A stretch of DNA of 64,000 nucleotides. It comes from Albula goreensis (Eukaryota > Chordata > Actinopteri > Albuliformes > Albulidae). Both the position numbers and the translations under genes were made by a program. The stretch spans positions 27,145,646 through 27,209,645 of the forward strand of contig CM040743.1 of assembly GCA_022829145.1 (NCBI GenBank), read 5' to 3'. The notes beneath the pieces were generated by a model. That model ran no database searches and was not told the origin of the DNA. It saw nothing but the letters and a program-made list of their open reading frames with translations. Below, piece by piece: positions 53,731-64,000 of the stretch; position 1 is the first letter of the stretch, and each line of letters opens with the position of its first letter.

Positions 53731-56700
53731 ATGGCTGATGTGAGCGAGGTTTTGATGTCGGTTCTGTCCACGATTCGGGTTCCGAGGCCCGGAGACCGAG
53801 TCCACAAAGACGAATGCGCATTCTCTTTTGCAAATCCGGTGAGTGCATCATTTCTGTTATAGACAGTTCTCATTTCTGGGCTTATTTAACTCATTTACAC
53901 TAAAGGTAGGTTATCTGCGCATCATCATTTTCAGTCACTTCGTCTTTCCCTGGTCACGCAGTCTCATACTACTCCCATCAGTGCGCTGTGTCATTCCCTG
54001 GCCGCTGAATCCCCTTCCAGTGGTCCTCATCCATCTTTCTGTTCGCTCAGTTATTTGTTTTTTCCCTCAGCCACCACACCATTATAGTTTCAGCATTCCT
54101 TCCTTCTCAGTTCATAGGGTTGAGTGCCGTTATCTGTTTCTGTAGTCATTCATTTGAAGCCGTTTATCACCAGCTACAGTGCCTGACTAACTGTCCGTTT
54201 ACCTGTGTCTCAGGAGGCCGAGGGTGGTATATATGTGTGCATGAACAGTTTCATGGGATTTGGAACTCAGTATGTGGAAAGGCATCACACTAAGACTGGC
54301 CAGAGAGCATTCCTTCACATCAAACGTACCCGTAAAGCACAGGTAAACCATCTTCTCACGGCATAATAATCAGTTCAATCCATATTGAAAATTAGGATTC
54401 TTCAGCTGCAGAGTTTGTTACATCACAGTGCTTTAAGTACCATTACTCAGCAAAAATAGTCACTGTTTCTAGGAAATAAGTGTTGCATAGATCTTGTGAA
54501 GATGAACTGATCTGTCGTTAATCTGGATAGCACATTCATTCTACAGATCCTATTGTATAAGTGTATCCATCAATTTTAAGATCTCTGAGCTTTCTCAGAA
54601 TTTACACTATTTCTCAAACAGTAATACAATGGGTATCAGCCCCTTTTTATGCTTTTTACAATCATTTTGTTTTTTTTAATGATGTAAAGCAGATGCAAAT
54701 TTAAACCATATTGTCTGTGTGTGATGTGTCTGAAAAAAGGACAAGGACACAAATTCTGACCCATCAAAGAGGCAGCCGACACGGTTTGGTATTGGTAAGA
54801 AATCATTTTTAACCTTTCTGTTCATCTCTCTCTTTTTTCACATATTTAATGTAGCATGTCGTGCTCTCACAATGCAGTGTCATATGGAATGTGGCTGTGA
54901 TCTCCAGAAAGTCTGTCAGTACACTGAACTTCTCCCCTTCTCTGTTTTCACACTGTGTTTCTCTCTAGGGATAGAAGGGGGGTTTGATGTGGAGCAGGAG
55001 CAGTATGAGGAGGAAGTGAAGATTGTCCTCTTTCCTGACAAACAGGAAGTAACATTAGATGACCTAGCAACCATGCCCGATGTTGTGAGAGAACGGGTGA
55101 GACATGTCAGTCAGAAAAAATACAAGGTTTAGAAGGGATCTAATTTAGGATGTAATGAACACAAAGATGAACTGTATTTGTATACCACTGTTTGTGCTTG
55201 TCAGGGCCCTTAACTGGATATTATTTATGTAGAAAGGTTTGTGGATCTCATGGTGCTCAGTGAAGGAGGGTGTTTTGGCAGAAAATGGCACGTGTCAGGT
55301 TGATTCCCAAAGATTGAATAGCAGTTGTAGACACTGGATTGATGGTAGTGAAATCAGAGATTTGAGTTCACACATGAATAACTGCCACATCAGCCTGGAG
55401 AAGTAGTGAGATTATGATTTAATCCCTGTGGCTGCGGACCTTGCTCTTTCATTCATCAGCCTATTGTTTTTCATCCTGTCTAGCTGTTTACCTCACCCAC
55501 CACCATAATGAATTGATGGACACTGTCTTATAATCTCTGTTCACAGTTGTCCCTGTCCATAGCGGGGCTCAAGTCTGCAGACTCAGTGTGCCACACCCTG
55601 CAAGTGCAGCAGTGGGACGGTGAGGTCCGGCAGGTGTCCCGGCACGCAGCTGAACTGAGCCAGCTGGACAATGGTGTTAAGATCCCACCCAGGTAATGAA
55701 CACTTGCCTCTTCTCTCCTCCAGAGTCTCTCTGGGCCTGTGTGGGTGCATGCACATGCACGTGCAGCCTTTGTTCATTGCTTTCTGACATCATTCCTGAT
55801 CATGTGGAGTGGTGACAGACACCCTGAGTAAGCATTTTGGGTAAAAATCTATTCAAATTTTTATTGGACTAGTATTGTACCAAGGAGTGGAATGAGTTTA
55901 TTTTTATTCCACATCATATTAAATAATTATAATATTAGCACTGTCAGACTCTGAAGAAACATAAAATACCAATGACTATTTCCATGTCTGTGTTAATGCC
56001 TGGTTTTGACATAAGTGTGTGTAATTTTGCATATAGATTGTGTACCTTAGCACCTACAATCCCATAGCCCACACAGACATCGGTCACCATTCATTCATGG
56101 CCCTCTCCAGACCAGGCCCATAAGTTTTTTCATACTTATTTCTCCACCTTTCTGTTTTTTTCCTCTGTCTCAGTGGATGGAAATGTGATGTGTGTGGTTT
56201 GGAGGAGAATCTATGGATGAATCTGTCAGATGGGAAGGTGCTCTGTGGACGCAGGTATTTTGATGGTTCTGGAGGCAACAATCATGCCCTTCTGCACTAC
56301 CAGCAGACTGGATACCCCCTTGCCGTCAAACTGGGGACTATTACCCCCGACGGAGCAGGTGAGGACAGGAGGAGGAATTTGGAATCATATGTATGACATC
56401 ATTGCAACAAAACGTCTTGTATTCATGTATGATTAAAGGAAGCTTGGGTTTCAGCTACTAAATGTTTAAGTCTCTGGTGCCAAAAGCTCATGTATCTCAT
56501 CAGAGATAAATGGAAAGGTCAGTGAAAAAAATAAGCACATATATGACATATAAACTTAGTTTTTTTTTTTATTTAATTGTGCCATCACATGCCTGTGTAC
56601 ATTTATTTATTTAATCTCAAAGTGTCCACTTTTTAGCAATGAAGTTCAACTTAACTGATGAGTTGTTAAGCTATTGTGGCCTTAACTAATGCAACATGTA

Positions 56701-59700
56701 TAAATATTACATCTTTAATTATTTCCTTATCTATGTATTGCTTTGACTTTTGTATATATGAGCTCAGGGTGTGTATTGTTTATATTCCCTCAAGTTATAT
56801 TTCTTTCCTCTGTGAAAAATATACATATGTAACTGGTTTTATGGTCCAGTAGGTGGTGTGTTTGTAAGTCACAGTTTCTAGAGTCTCAATGCAGTGTTAT
56901 GGGCACTGTACCATGGCAGTTGCTGTGACCTACTGTGGTCAGTAAAGTTACCATGCCACTTCAGAACAGTTGGGATGTACTGGTAAAAAATCCAGGTTAG
57001 CCTCCCCACATTTCACCCCATACAGATGAATGGCTATACAGCTCCTAGCAGGTCCCACTTGATTCCCTTGATCGTCAAAATAATGGTTGTAGTTAACAAT
57101 GCACTCGTCGGTCTCCTTGTGAGACATGGTAGGTCACGGAGGCTGCTTATTTCTCACAATTTCAGATGTATACTCCTATGAAGAAGATGACATGGTGCTG
57201 GACTCAAAATTGCCAGAACATCTGGCTCACTTTGGCATTGATATGATGACCATGGAGAAGGTAATTTAATGAGCTCAGTGAATCATAACCTTGAGTTAAA
57301 TTCACAAATATGGCACTAGTCAGATTGCAGAAAGCCAACCCCATAAAAGTTAAGGAAGCTATCACCAAACTAGCGGTACTTAGACTGTTATGGCCATGAG
57401 ACCTGCAGGGAGCAGACGTGCCTGATGTGTGCTCTGTCTCTCATGTTTCACCCAGACAGAGCACACGATGACAGATCTGGAGATCGCTGCTAATCAGCGT
57501 TTGGGGGAGTGGGAGGTGATCCAGGAGTCCGGGGCCACGCTACAGCCCCTGTTTGGCCCTGGCCTCACTGGAATGAGGAATCTGGGAAACAGCTGCTACC
57601 TCAACTCCGTCATGCAAGTGCTCTTCACTGTGCCAGACTTCCAGCGCAAGTCAGTACCAATTTAAGGCTGTCTGGTCTCACTCCTGTCCACCTCTGATGC
57701 AACATAAAAATGAAGGGAAAATTATCAGGCCACAGAACATTTAGGGAGAACTAGATACATAAAATGCTAAGACTAAAACAATGACATGTCTGTTGCAATA
57801 ATATGTGAGTACATACAGAAAACCTAACTTTTCCCAGCTTTGGTTCAGTTGCAATGATAATGCAGTATACTGACTTTGTAGAAACAAATGGTTTTGGTAA
57901 GGAAATAAAAATGCAGTGATGGTAGTATGCTGTTAAAGATCCATAAAATAATGCCCGGGCTCCGCTCCTGCCCTTTCTGTGTGACAGCTCTGTCTGTGCC
58001 CCCTTCTTGTGTCCTGCAGGTACGTCTCCAACATCGAAAAGATTTTCAGCAATGCTCCGACTGATCCTACACAGGACTTCAAAACTCAAGTGTGAGTGTT
58101 CATAATATTATTAATTATTGAAATGGACTTCCATGAAGTAGGGCACGCAGCATTGGCATAAGAGGAAAGTGGCAGACTGCTCACTAACTTGAGCTCAAGT
58201 GTTCTTAGGAACTGGTGCTTTTAATAAAATAACCCTCCTGGGAGCCCAAGGCTGTGTTACAAAACTATTGTCTTTGACATTTTTAACAATATTCACGATT
58301 TGATTGCTGTCTGGTGTGCTTGCTCAGTTGAGCTGCCATCGTCAATGTTAACATTTTCTGTTAGCTGTTAAAGGATTCATAATTCTCACCTTCTGTTGAT
58401 GAGCAATTGTAAAAATGTTTACTATGCAGATGGATTTTGACTGTATGAGCATGGTATCTTGGTTTGTTTTTCAGGGCAAAGCTGGGCCATGCTTTGCTGT
58501 CGGGAGAATATTCCAGACCTGCTTTTGATCCCGAAGATGACTCCAGTGAACCCAGAGTAGAGCCTTTTAATGTGATTCTCCATTATTATTGCATTTTTCT
58601 ACATTTATATTTATTATGAATAACTCTTTTTCTCTGGCATCCAGGGTGACCAGCTGGGCATAGCACCACGGATATTCAAAGCTTTAGTTGGTCGAGGACA
58701 CCCAGAGTTCTCCACCAACAGACAGCAGGATGCTCAAGAGTTTTTTCTGCACTTCATTAACATGGTGGAGGTACACTCATATTCAATTTATTTCCAGTAA
58801 CTTCCTGTAACTATAACTTTTCATGCTTGTTATCTGCTCAGTAGGGCTTGGCTTGGTAAGTACTTGGATTATGTCCAAGAGAATTTACTTGTTTTCTGGA
58901 AATGATGCTGGTGCACCTGAAGGGGGCAGTCTTCCCTTAGTTACAAACAGACTATAATACACGAGTGCACTTTGTTCCTGACTCACAGTGCTTGTTACTC
59001 ATAGGACTTATCACAAAGTATGGGAAGCTTGCATGTGTCATGGAAAAATTCCAAATCTGGCATCCCAGATATAGCTAAAATTTTGCGTCAATAAATCCTT
59101 CCCCCCACGACAGTTGATACGGCTAGCGTTCTTAAATAAAAGTGCTTGTGTCACCCAAATGAGTGCTGCACATTGCACATAGTTTGGGTATGAGGTCTAG
59201 TACCATGTCTAACCCTTTTCAGTATAAAGTGTGAACAAGATCAGCGAAGGATATTAATTATACAGAATCATATAATGTTTTCAGCATTGTGTCATGTGCT
59301 GTTTTGAGCCCTGGTCACACTGACAACAACTGGTGAACATCACACCAAAAATAACCTTGAGTGAAACTGCTTAAGAATGTAGGGGTTGAGGGCAAATAAG
59401 GCTGCCGTTTCCATCTATGCTCTTCTGAAAGGCAGTCCCCTAAAAGGTGTGTTGAACAGTGGACAGAAGCAGTGGGGTCATTAGGGTCTCTTTCCCCTCC
59501 TCTGCAGCGGAACTGTCGGTCTGGAGAAAATCCTTCTGAGGCTTTTCGCTTTCTGGTGGAGGAGAGGATTTTGTGTGAGCAGTCGAACAAAGTCAAGTAC
59601 ACACAAAGGGTGGACTACATCATACAGTTACCAGTGCCAATGGATCAGGCCACCAATGCAGGTGAACTATGGAGCACAGCAGCCTCTGTTTTTACATCAT

Positions 59701-61223
59701 TATGTCTAAACAGGCCTTCAGTACAACATTATGACCGAAAAATGGAGACATATTGATATCTTCTCATTAAAAAGACATCTTTCAAAGTTGAGGCATGGAA
59801 TATCCAAGAATATGATATTCATAGGGTAAATTGAAAACTTTAAACAATCTGTAATTATATTTATTGCTGGTGCACTATTCATATCATGATAATTTTCATT
59901 TCTAAATATTTTCAAAACTGCTTTTTTAAGCTATGACTGTGTAAGTATGACATTTCTATGTATGTAGATAATTACTTCAGGATAAGCTATTCTCTTTCTA
60001 AGGGAAAGACAAGCCAGCATGACACAGCGTCTCTGACTGGACTAACACTTGCTGGCTGTGTTGCTGTATTGATGTTTTGCCATTTCCATCACTTTCTTTC
60101 AGCTCAGTAAATCTTTATTGTCCCAAAACCAGCCTGCTGAATTTGCAGGAAGCATGAACAACAGAACTGATGGAGAAACACAAATATCACAATATAAAAT
60201 ATATATTGTCATACATACCGTAAAATCATAAAGATTCTATAACCATGAAATTCACTTTTCATCGACTGAAAAGCAGGGCCACTTGTGGAATTAAAATCTA
60301 AAAGGCAGTGGGCAAAAACATAATTCCAAGTTTGTACTGTATATTGTTTTGTGCAGACAGTTGGTATATTTTTTATATTTTATAATTTTTCACATCAATT
60401 CTTTTTAAAAGGGCTCCCAAAAATAACAAATGCAAGTGATTGACAAGCCTTAAAACTTAAATAATTCCAGTATTATATGAATTTCCTGTGGTCTAATTCT
60501 ATAACTCTTTCTCCATTTAGATGAACTGCAGGAGGCGGAGCGTCAGCATGAGGAGGCAGAGGCTGCAGGTGTGCTCCCACCCCCCATGCCTAGGGCCTGC
60601 ATCCCATTTGATGCCTGTCTGGAGGCTCTGAGTGAACCAGAGACATTAACAGACTTCTGGAGCTCCGCTGTCCAGGCCAAGACCACTGCCAGCAAGTATG
60701 GGCTGACAGACAAACCCTTTCCCAGGCCCACATTCATGAAACGCTGATAAAGGGTCAGCTTTGCATTTCAGCTCATGATGGATAAGGTTAGGATATGGCT
60801 AAGAAAAACCTGGTTCTAGACCAGCACTCTTACTCCTGGATGCTTTATGAATAGGCGTCTCAATCTGGTATCGCATATTACTGTATTATCAGTGGGCTAT
60901 TTAAGGTAGTGTAAATGTAAACTACCATGCTTCAGAACAAGACTGCAGGTAGTAGATGTCATAATATCATAATTTAATGCCATCGTTTGTGGGTAAAAAT
61001 GAAAACCTCATGTGTTTGCACAATAGTATACACCAACTCATGACATCCATGTCACTGTACATACACGTGTTTGCAAATCCCACTGAGCAATTATTGGCAT
61101 GGAAGAGCTTATCTAAATATACAGTAACACTCACATAGAGTTTGTGACAGAGTATGTAATGGTATAGATAATTACTGTATATAACAGAATTACTGGTTTT
61201 TATTTCCTTTGTATTTTATTTCC

Positions 61224-61259
<36 letters not shown>

Positions 61260-63398
61260 CACACACACACACACAATATATAAAATCACAAAAACAAATC
61301 TTTAATTCGCATTAACCACAATGAGACACCAGCAGCCTTTCTGACTTAGGTGAGGTTCAGTAGGTTAACAGTGCCTTGTGTCTTTATAATCCTCCTGAGC
61401 AGTGAGTGGTCAGGGTGCTCTGCCCTCACAGGCTCCTCTATGTCTTTGCTAACGTGGCTCATCTGTGTCTCATTTAGGACAACCCGCTTTGCGTCCTTCC
61501 CAGATCATCTGGTCATCCAGATCAAGAAGTTCACCTTTGGCCTGGATTGGGTCCCTAAGAAACTTGGTAAACACTTACTTATTTTAAATTTACTCAAAAA
61601 GTGTTTCTGTGACCTTCACTAAGTAAGTGTCTACTTACATGCTCAAAGAAGGTTTACCTCTCAATTTACGGTATGTTCCTGCTGTGAATATGTGTGTTTG
61701 TGTTTGATGTAGTGCACATTTAGTACAGATTAACCTGGTATTTTATACACGGGTCTAAATAAATGTTTCTAAATGCTATTTACATCCCTAATCAGAGCTA
61801 TTCTTCAGCCGCAGTCAGCAGGGCTGGTGTAACTGACCACAGTGAGTGTCATTAATACTGCCTACCTCATTACTACAATTAACATGGCAGCTGTCAGCTT
61901 TACCATTGTTCATGATGCTTTCAGGGTTGTCATTAACACTGCCCCTCATTACTTTCAAGAATGCAGCACCTATTTGTATAGTTAAATGCCATATAATGTG
62001 AACAACTGGTATCCATCTAATTATGGCAAGGTTGATTTTTCTGCATTATACAACTAAGGATATACAGAGTGTCTCTTGTGATAAAGAACCCTTTTGTATG
62101 TGCCCCTGAATTCAGTGCTTACCCATGACAACCACAAATCTCTCAGTTTTCCTAACATGATCTTTGTGGTAACTGAGAAGAAATGTATGCTCCTCATCAT
62201 TTCTGTCTCACTTTCAATTGTTTTATGTATGGCTGATACATAAAGCAATTGTTACCTAATGTAGTGTTTTCACATCACAAAAAGAAAATAAAGTGCAAAT
62301 GGCTCAGCCAGTAAGGCACTTGCTGTTACTATTTCATGTCAGTAGCTGACTGTTATTCAGACTCTGCAGTTTCAGGACACAGTTGGCTTTGTCCTGTCAG
62401 AGAAGGGATGACTCAGTTTGTCTTGTGTTCCTTAGCTTACTGTTGCACAACATGCCGTAAAGCATTTAGCCAACAGGTTGCCATCGATAGTCAGCCATTC
62501 TTCCAGTCTGTACTAACTCTCTTTTATAGGCTTGTGTAGAAAGGTAGTCACTGTTCAATAGGTGATGCTTTGGAGCAGTGGCCTGGCTTAAGTTTTCAGC
62601 ATTCCTTGCGTGGATGTGATGATGGAGCATAGTGCACTTGGAGATTCAAGTCTGAAATGTGAAGTGGGTGAGAAAACATTATTGCATTACCTTGGAAAGT
62701 CATTTAACTCAGCCTTGTTTATTTGGTCCCAGATGTGAGTATTGATGTGCCTGAAACACTGGACTTGAGTTCACTCCGAGGGACAGGGCTGCAGCCAGGG
62801 GAGGAGGTGCTTCCAGAGGTTGCTCCGCCCCCACTAATGACCCCTGATGTAGAGGTCAAAGGTATCCTGGGTTCCCATGGCAACGAGGATGACGACTCGC
62901 TCTACTCCCCACTGCTGTGTCAGTCTGTCTGTCTTTTTCCTCTTACTGCCAGCATACGTCTCCCATCTGTCCATTGGTACCCCAACGCTCCTTGAATTCC
63001 ATCCTCTCTCTTCCTTTTTCCCTCTGTTTCTGTGCGTTTTGATCAGATTATTATCCACTTTCTTACCATTTGTGAGCTTGTCCATAAAGTTATCTGAGCT
63101 GTATCCAGTGTGTGAATGTGAGAACATGTTGGTATTTGCCCACTTATTTTTAACATAAAGTTCCTCAACAAGAATTGGATATCTTTCTGAGCATCACAGT
63201 TCATGCTTTAATACCACTTTGTGGTTCATATTAACCTTTCCTTTCCTCTCTCAGCCCCTGTACTGGATGATTCAATTGTATCCCAGCTGTATGAGATGGG
63301 CTTTCCTCCAGAGGCCTGCAAGAAGGCAGTGTACTGCACTGGCAACACTGGAATTGACGCAGCCATGAACTGGGTGATGGGCCACATGGATGACCCAG
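53731..63398 (+). CDS. usp5: Ubiquitin carboxyl-terminal hydrolase 5 (isopeptidase T), 5' part of gene
   Basis: This cysteine deubiquitinase disassembles unanchored polyubiquitin from the free C-terminal end. Sixteen exons are in the window: 53731-53838, 54214-54342, 54740-54794, 54969-55096, 55547-55692, 56174-56358, 57166-57260, 57456-57649, 58020-58091, 58475-58556, 58645-58770, 59508-59661, 60521-60695, 61478-61566, 62733-62918 and 63255-63398. They encode about 689 residues of an expected 850-860. In order: N-terminal cryptic ZnF ([20 protein letters not shown] start); ZnF-UBP with Cys193, Cys196, Cys213 and His226 ([22 protein letters not shown]); catalytic Cys near 329 in [30 protein letters not shown] core [10 protein letters not shown] and [18 protein letters not shown]; and the first UBA domain ([17 protein letters not shown]). 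UBA2 and the catalytic His/Asp box lie right of the window. It is divergent from gnb3. Confidence 0.96.
56359..57165 (+). other. usp5 intron 6
   Basis: An intron of about 0.8 kb, AT-rich, with nothing recognised. Confidence 0.5.
59662..60520 (+). other. usp5 intron 12
   Basis: Non-coding. A segment near 60103-60125 (AGTAAATCTTTATTGTCCCA) resembles the end of a common teleost retroelement, but the rest is not identifiable. Confidence 0.35.
61224..61276. repeat. Compound (TA)n(GA)n(CA)n microsatellite in usp5 intron 13
   Basis: Three dinucleotide runs lie back to back: TA (about 61224-61242), GA (to about 61259) and CA (to about 61275). Confidence 0.95.
61567..62732 (+). other. usp5 intron 14
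   Basis: An intron of about 1.2 kb. A tRNA A-box-like string (ATGGCTCAGCCAGTAAGGC, near 62298-62317) may be the head of a decayed SINE, but no B box or tail could be matched. Nothing else is recognised. Confidence 0.35.
62862..62918 (+). other. Candidate alternatively spliced 57-nt exon extension of usp5
   Basis: Within the exon 62733-62918, an internal donor (AAAG before GTATCC) at 62862 would end the exon 57 nt early. Both donors leave phase 1, so either form joins the UBA exon in frame, differing by 19 residues ([19 protein letters not shown] region). Human USP5 has two isoforms differing by 23 residues at the equivalent place. The sequence after the distal donor is rich in CU (TCTGTCTGTCTTTTTCCTCT). 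Confidence 0.55.
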
Positions 63399-64000
63399 GT
63401 GATTGGAAAGGGCACATTTCGGTGATCAGAAGTAGGAGTGCACCGATATCATTTTTTATTTTTTTTGCATCTGGTACAGATACCAAACACTTAGAACCAA
63501 TACCATGCATTTTTAATAAAAAGGCATGGAGAGGGTCAAATGACATTACATTTAAATGTAATTACTCCTATCACATAATTACTCATAACACATTTCTCTT
63601 TGAATCACATGAAAATGTGTCTCTTTGAGGAAAAATGTGCAATGTTTATGAAACCAAAACAAGATACTTCACTTGTTTCTTTTAGGAAAGGTATAGAAGA
63701 ACATCAATAGCTGGAATGTTTTCACAGACACACACTATGACATGGCTGCATTGAATTCTCCTTTATAATTGGCTGGAAGGTATATGTTATATTTGCATAC
63801 ACGGACAGCTATGAAGTTGTTCAACCAAAAGGCTGTGGAACCATTCCACATCAATACTCAGTGTCATTTCCCAGAGCAGATTTGTCTCCAGTTCTAGCTG
63901 CCATTGACTGTAACCAAAGAAATAAGTTAAAAAGTTGATTAATAAAATGTAGTAGCTAATGTTAAATCTGCCATTGTTGAATTAACTTTCATCCTCCTAA
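63399..64000 (+). other. usp5 intron 16, running off the window
   Basis: Intronic sequence to the right edge. A string GTAGGAGTGCACCGATATCA (63431-63450) looks like one end of a hAT element of the GGGTGCACCGATA type. The partner end was not found. Confidence 0.35.

Overview
This window is vertebrate nuclear DNA, almost certainly from a ray-finned (teleost) fish. The genes are split into short exons with GT-AG introns. The proteins read as fish-like orthologues of human genes, and the interspersed repeats (a Tc1/mariner element, tRNA-derived SINEs, hAT and Tigger-like MITEs, an L1-like LINE) are typical of teleost genomes. No prokaryotic features are present. All splice sites were placed by hand from reading-frame continuity and known exon lengths of the families; no search was run.

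Layout: (1) 1-4.5 kb, the 3' two thirds of a brain-type enolase gene (eno2, + strand; its first exons lie left of the window). (2) 4.5-14.2 kb, intergenic DNA with a degenerate Tc1 transposon (8176-9712), a 0.65-0.75 kb non-coding block present twice (about 6.36-7.01 and 10.72-11.47 kb), and a tRNA-derived SINE with target-site duplications. (3) 14.2-17.9 kb, a complete triosephosphate isomerase gene (tpi1, - strand, 7 exons, 248 aa) with a TATA/CCAAT-like promoter. (4) 20.4-33.2 kb, a complete calsyntenin-3 gene (clstn3, + strand, 18 coding exons, 954 aa). (5) 36.4-40.4 kb, a complete G-protein beta-3 gene (gnb3, - strand, 8 coding exons, 340 aa). (6) 41-53 kb, a gene desert with an L1-like LINE remnant and MITEs. 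(7) 53.7-64 kb, the 5' three quarters of ubiquitin carboxyl-terminal hydrolase 5 (usp5, + strand), running off the right edge.

The gene set matches human chromosome 12p13.31 (ENO2, TPI1, CLSTN3, GNB3, USP5), so this is an ancient conserved linkage group. The genes alternate in orientation (+ - + - +). That gives two convergent pairs (eno2/tpi1, clstn3/gnb3) and two divergent pairs (tpi1/clstn3, gnb3/usp5). eno2 and tpi1 act in the same pathway, glycolysis. The other three are unrelated in function: synaptic adhesion and kinesin cargo, cone phototransduction, and recycling of free polyubiquitin.

I found no convincing new gene system. The points most worth a second look are an in-frame internal splice donor in usp5 matching the human isoform switch, a gnb3 exon that equals two human exons fused without an intron, a clstn3 minisatellite that runs directly into a splice acceptor, a symmetric 54-nt clstn3 exon, and the duplicated non-coding block downstream of eno2.
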